Source: an uncultured Bacteroidales bacterium (GTDB taxonomy: Bacteria > Bacteroidota > Bacteroidia > Bacteroidales > Muribaculaceae). From it: a stretch of DNA of 64,000 nucleotides. The notes beneath the pieces were generated by a model. It saw only the letters and a program-made list of their open reading frames with translations. It ran no database searches and was not told the origin of the DNA. Shown here piece after piece: positions 60,960 through 64,000 of the stretch (positions are counted from its first letter, which is position 1; every line of letters starts with the position of its first letter). Both the position numbers and the translations under genes were made by a program. The stretch is taken from assembly GCA_905210435.1 (NCBI GenBank), contig CAJLWO010000002.1:79886-143885 (forward strand), in the 5' to 3' direction.

Positions 60960-61930
60960 CTCAATACGTCTTCCGTTTGATGTCTACATCCTTCCGTGTC
61001 CGAGCATCGTTGGTCGAGGCTCCGTTTCTCTCCGCTTCGACTAACGACCGCTGCGGTTTTCGGGTCGATAGATTGCGCCCTGCAATTCCATTCCGCTTCT
61101 TCCACGACACCTCCACGCCGCTACGGTTGCCGCTCCGTACCTCCGCGACACCTCCGCTCTGTTGCGGCTCGTGGCGCTCCATTGCATCTACGGTTACAAA
61201 CTATCTTTGACGGCTACGCTCTCGCTTTCCCCCGACACCGCTCCTGCGTCACGGTGTCGGTTCGCTTCGCTCCGCTGTCAACCCGAAACCTCCGCTTGCT
61301 ATTCCGACCCGTAAGGACAGGCATCTTCACTCCGGCCTCCAATCGGCGCACTGCCGCCATCCGCCACCATCCTCCCACCCATAAGAGGACTGATGAACGC
61401 ACGGAGATTTGCCCGTGGCACTCGCTCATTTCTCGCCCTGTCGGGCAGTATGGATTGTTCGCCGAGGGCAAAATGTAGGCGGCTTCCATTATCGACCCCA
61501 CCCGGAACGTGGCTTATGCAATGGCATTTGACCGCTCAATACGTCAGTCGCTCGCATCCCCAGTCATCGCTGACTCCGAGCATTTTTGGCCGAGGTTCCG
61601 ATGCTCTCCACTTCGGCTAAAAACCGCTGCGTCCTTCGGGTCGAGAGATTACGACCTCCGGCTTGCCATCCGCTGTTCCCCGACACCGCTCCTGCGTCAC
61701 GGTGTCGGGCGCGTATGTCTGCGCCTGCGGTAATAAACTCTCTTTGACGGCTACACTCTCGCTAACACCGACACCTCCGGCTGAGCCTACGGTGTCGCCT
61801 CGCTTCCGTTCCGCTGTCAACCCGAAACCTTCGCTTGCTATTCCGAGCCATCGATGCCGGTCTGCTTCGTTCTTTCCTCCAATCGCACGGATGCCATACT
61901 GTCAGCCGCGTTCCTCCCACCCACAGAGGA
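60960..61930. repeat. Diverged direct repeats in non-coding DNA
   Basis: Segment A (about 60,960-61,390) and segment B (about 61,535-61,930) align in order. Both have CTCAATACGTC at the start, a GACCGCTGCG/AACCGCTGCG block, CGACACCG-CTCCTGCGTCA-CGGTGTCG hairpins (61233-61259 and 61681-61707), CTTTGACGGCTAC, CCGCTGTCAACCCGAAACC, and CCTCCCACCCA near the end. No ORF is conserved between them. A third partial copy lies near 62,146-62,172 (CCTCCGCGACACCT). Confidence 0.65.
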
Positions 61931-62439
61931 AGAAGTCGCCCACATTCCAAGCCCCCGGCACGTTCCTCTCGTTCATCGTCTGCGACGCTATGCCCACCCC
62001 AGGCCCCGATGCGCGATGCGCCGATGCACTGACTCCACTCCGGCAGTCGGCCAACCACTTCACTCACTCCGAGTCTGCCTACGGCTTAGGGCAAGGGCAG
62101 GTCGGCACATTGTCTTAGTGCAAGCCCACGACAAAGTGCCTGTCGCTCCGTGCCTCCGCGACACCTGCCGTTTGCGCTAATCCTATGTAGGCACTCCGAG
62201 TTCCCTCCGTTCCTTTGGCTGACAAGCCTTCCGTTACGCGCCGCATCGTCATCACCGCACATCGCCATCGTTATTCACCTCGCCTTGATAAATCTGCGCC
62301 GAGGGAAAGCGGAGTGCTGTCGCAAAGGTCAATTTCCACGATGCGGAAATTTGACCTTCACGGCAGCGATTTTACCGCCCGTTCTGCATATAGCGGTAGG
62401 ACGAAAAAGGGTCGGAGCGAAAACGAGGTTCAGCGCGGT

Positions 62440-62650
62440 GGGGGGTGTGCAATGCCACTACGGGGGCAAGCCCCCGTAACCCCCAACTCCCTCATTCTTC
62501 GGTCGTTTCATCTCGCAACCCGCTACAAAACCGAGATTTTTGTAGACGGGACCCGCGCAGATGCGGTAGATTTGCCTGATATGCAAATCTTTAAGGCTCA
62601 ATTCAGACGGGACCCAACGGCTTCCGCCGCCCATCCGAATTGAGGCCGGT
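62440..62650 (+). ncRNA. Chain of perfect hairpins, candidate structured RNA
   Basis: Successive perfect stems: ACGGGGGC-AA-GCCCCCGT near 62,459-62,476; CTACAAAA with TTTTGTAG near 62,522-62,543; AGATTTGC with GCAAATCT near 62,568-62,591; CTCAATTC (62,598) with GAATTGAG (62,637). AGACGGGACCC occurs twice (near 62,538 and 62,607). The rest of the gap from 60,821 to 62,787, about 1.97 kb, shows no credible gene. Confidence 0.5.
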
Positions 62651-62738
62651 TCTTTCCTTCCCGGCACCCTCCCGTCGGCCCTGTATCCTGCCCGACACCA
62701 ACCCTGTTTAACGTCTTTTCTCGTCCGAAAAGACTCCG

Positions 62739-62787
62739 CGATATTTGCAGGGAACACCTACAAATATCGGTTAATCAATAAGGAATT
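62739..62787 (+). promoter_or_regulatory. Hairpin leader of the tape measure gene
   Basis: CGATATTTG (62739-62747) pairs perfectly with CAAATATCG (62761-62769). The left arm contains a GATATTTG sequence close to the -7 consensus. The ATG is at 62788 after AAGGAATT. Confidence 0.55.
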
Positions 62788-64000
62788 ATGCCAAATTATA
62801 CATCTACCGCCAACGTCATCCTTTCCGTCAATGGTAAGCAAGCGCAGAAGATGCTCTCGCAGCTCGAAAAGGATGCCCGCCGTCTGGAAAAGCAGATAGC
62901 AAAGGCAGCATCCGCAGGAGATAAGGCCACGATGAAGAAACTTCAACGTGAGCTGAAATCCACCCAGCGGATGATAGAGCAGTTGAAAGGCTCTGCCGCT
63001 TCTACCGAGAATGTTCTGAGGCGTCTTGACAAGGCAACACCTCGCGAACTGAACAAGGCATTGAAGCAACTGAAGAATGAGTTGAACGGCATAGAGCGCG
63101 GCACCGCCGCTTGGGACGCTCAAATCGATAAGATTAAGGCCGTCAGACAGGAGATTGACAAGGTCAATGAATCGATGCGCGACCAGGAATCTCTCTCTGA
63201 CCGCGTCATGAACTGGATTAACAAGTGGCAAATGGCCCTTTTGGCTGTCGGTGCAGCCATTACAGGGCTTGTAATGGCAGGTCGTGCCGCCGTCAATGCT
63301 TTTGCGGGTATGGAGCAGGAGATGGCCAACGTCCGCAAGTTTACGGGTATGGATGCCGATGAAGTCGCCGCCTTGAACGAGGAGTTCAAGAAGATAGACA
63401 CCCGCACCTCCCGTGAGGAACTGAATCAGCTGGCGCAGGAGGCCGGTCGCCTCGGAAAGTCCTCGCAGAAGGATGTTTTCGGCTTCGTCCGCGCCGCTGA
63501 TAAAATCAATGTCGCCCTCGATGACCTCGGAGACGGTGCTACGCTGACCCTCTCCAAGCTCACCGGCATCTTCGGTGACGAGAAGCGGCTCGGCACCGAG
63601 AAGGCTCTGCTGTCGGTCGGTTCTGTTATCAATGAGTTGTCGCAGAACTGCTCGGCCTCGGCTCCCTATATCGCTGAGTTCGCCTCACGTATGGGAGGCG
63701 TCGGCGCTCAGGCCGGCATGACCGTGCAGCAGATTATGGGCTTCGCCGCTGTCCTTGACTCCAATAACCAAAAGCTTGAAGCATCTTCGACGGCTCTCTC
63801 GCAGGTTATTGTCCGCATCTACCAGGACCCGGCTAAATACGCCCGTGTCGCCGGTATGGATGTGCAGAAATTCTCCAATCTCGTCAAAACGGATATGAAT
63901 GCCGCCCTGATCGAGTTCCTTTCGACTCTCAAACAGGTCGGCAACATGGATGTCCTCTCTCCGATGTTCAAGGACATGGGCGAGAACGGCTCACGTGCCA
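62788..64000 (+). CDS. Phage tail tape measure protein, N-terminal part (3' end outside window)
   Basis: Open from 62788 to the right edge, at least 404 residues. A coiled-coil start (QKMLSQLEKDARRLEKQIAK; LRRLDKATPRELNKALKQL) is followed by membrane-like helices (WQMALLAVGAAITGLVMAG) and the tape-measure core with FAGMEQEMANVRKFTGMDADE, ELNQLAQEAGRLGKSS, and ASAPYIAEFASRMGGVG. This matches phage tail tape measure proteins, which set tail length and help DNA entry. A long tail is therefore expected. Confidence 0.9.
   Translation, partial: MPNYTSTANVILSVNGKQAQKMLSQLEKDARRLEKQIAKAASAGDKATMKKLQRELKSTQRMIEQLKGSAASTENVLRRLDKATPRELNKALKQLKNELNGIERGTAAWDAQIDKIKAVRQEIDKVNESMRDQESLSDRVMNWINKWQMALLAVGAAITGLVMAGRAAVNAFAGMEQEMANVRKFTGMDADEVAALNEEFKKIDTRTSREELNQLAQEAGRLGKSSQKDVFGFVRAADKINVALDDLGDGATLTLSKLTGIFGDEKRLGTEKALLSVGSVINELSQNCSASAPYIAEFASRMGGVGAQAGMTVQQIMGFAAVLDSNNQKLEASSTALSQVIVRIYQDPAKYARVAGMDVQKFSNLVKTDMNAALIEFLSTLKQVGNMDVLSPMFKDMGENGSRA

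Noticed and set aside
60996..62643. Several forward frames of 70-160 codons in the 61-62.6 kb gap
   Set aside because: Composition is Ser/Pro/Arg/Cys-rich as expected for random GC-rich DNA, no start signals fit, and the frames are not kept between the two direct repeats.
24791..64000. Integrative conjugative element instead of a prophage
   Set aside because: No relaxase, coupling protein or type IV secretion genes are visible, while terminase, capsid-protease, portal, endolysin and tape measure genes are.

Overview
The window looks like a chromosome segment of a Bacteroidales gut bacterium, probably Muribaculaceae. The reasons are Bacteroidota-type promoters (TTTG, then TAnnTTTG), an S16 protein with a long Ala/Lys/Glu tail, pyrB-pyrI and groES-groEL pairs, SusC-era style outer-membrane proteins, and a tyrosine recombinase without the first catalytic arginine. 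The family-level placement is an inference.

Bases 1-24,790 are host chromosome: the end of xpt, a patatin/beta-barrel lipase, an avd-like four-helix-bundle protein, a PRiA4-family protein, a GNAT toxin with a 51-residue antitoxin that is easy to miss, pyrB-pyrI, a flavin reductase, glyA, plsC, groES-groEL, a higB-higA toxin-antitoxin pair, an NlpC/P60 hydrolase, ligA, two lipoproteins, rpsP, a DcaP-like porin, metH and tRNA-Arg(TCT). Two families of short non-coding repeats are scattered here: MITE-like palindromic elements (one upstream of the patatin gene, one in front of each higBA gene) and GC-rich REP-like hairpins around 16.4-19.4 kb.

From 24.8 kb to the right edge lies a tailed-phage prophage integrated beside tRNA-Arg. 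Its left (early) arm holds the integrase with an array of GGTAC sites, a repressor, an excisionase-like protein, small DNA-binding proteins, a primase-helicase and an iteron-like region. The late arm holds a ClpP-type protease/scaffold, capsid, PRTase, terminase, a portal candidate, connectors, neck proteins, a structural protein, a lysis cassette (holin-like protein, amidase, single-protein spanin) and the start of a tape measure protein. The right end lies outside the window.

The late arm is broken up by cassettes with their own promoters: ardA, a low-GC reverse-strand pair, a TonB-type outer-membrane cassette, small unknown proteins, a secreted retropepsin-like protease and a lipoprotein. 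Late genes that restart after a cassette often have a TAACTTTG or TAACTTCG promoter element that is complementary to their own start-codon region.

The most notable signal is a nested-hairpin leader upstream of ardA and of three other small-gene cassettes (34.2, 47.5, 48.7 and 54.9 kb). Two copies share the same 14-base loop exactly and a third differs by one base. Stems change by compensation, and every copy ends in a GTAAAA block. It may be a shared RNA or single-stranded-DNA control element for an anti-defence regulon. The prophage also has unusually long non-coding tracts, including about 2 kb before the tape measure gene with diverged direct repeats and a chain of perfect hairpins.
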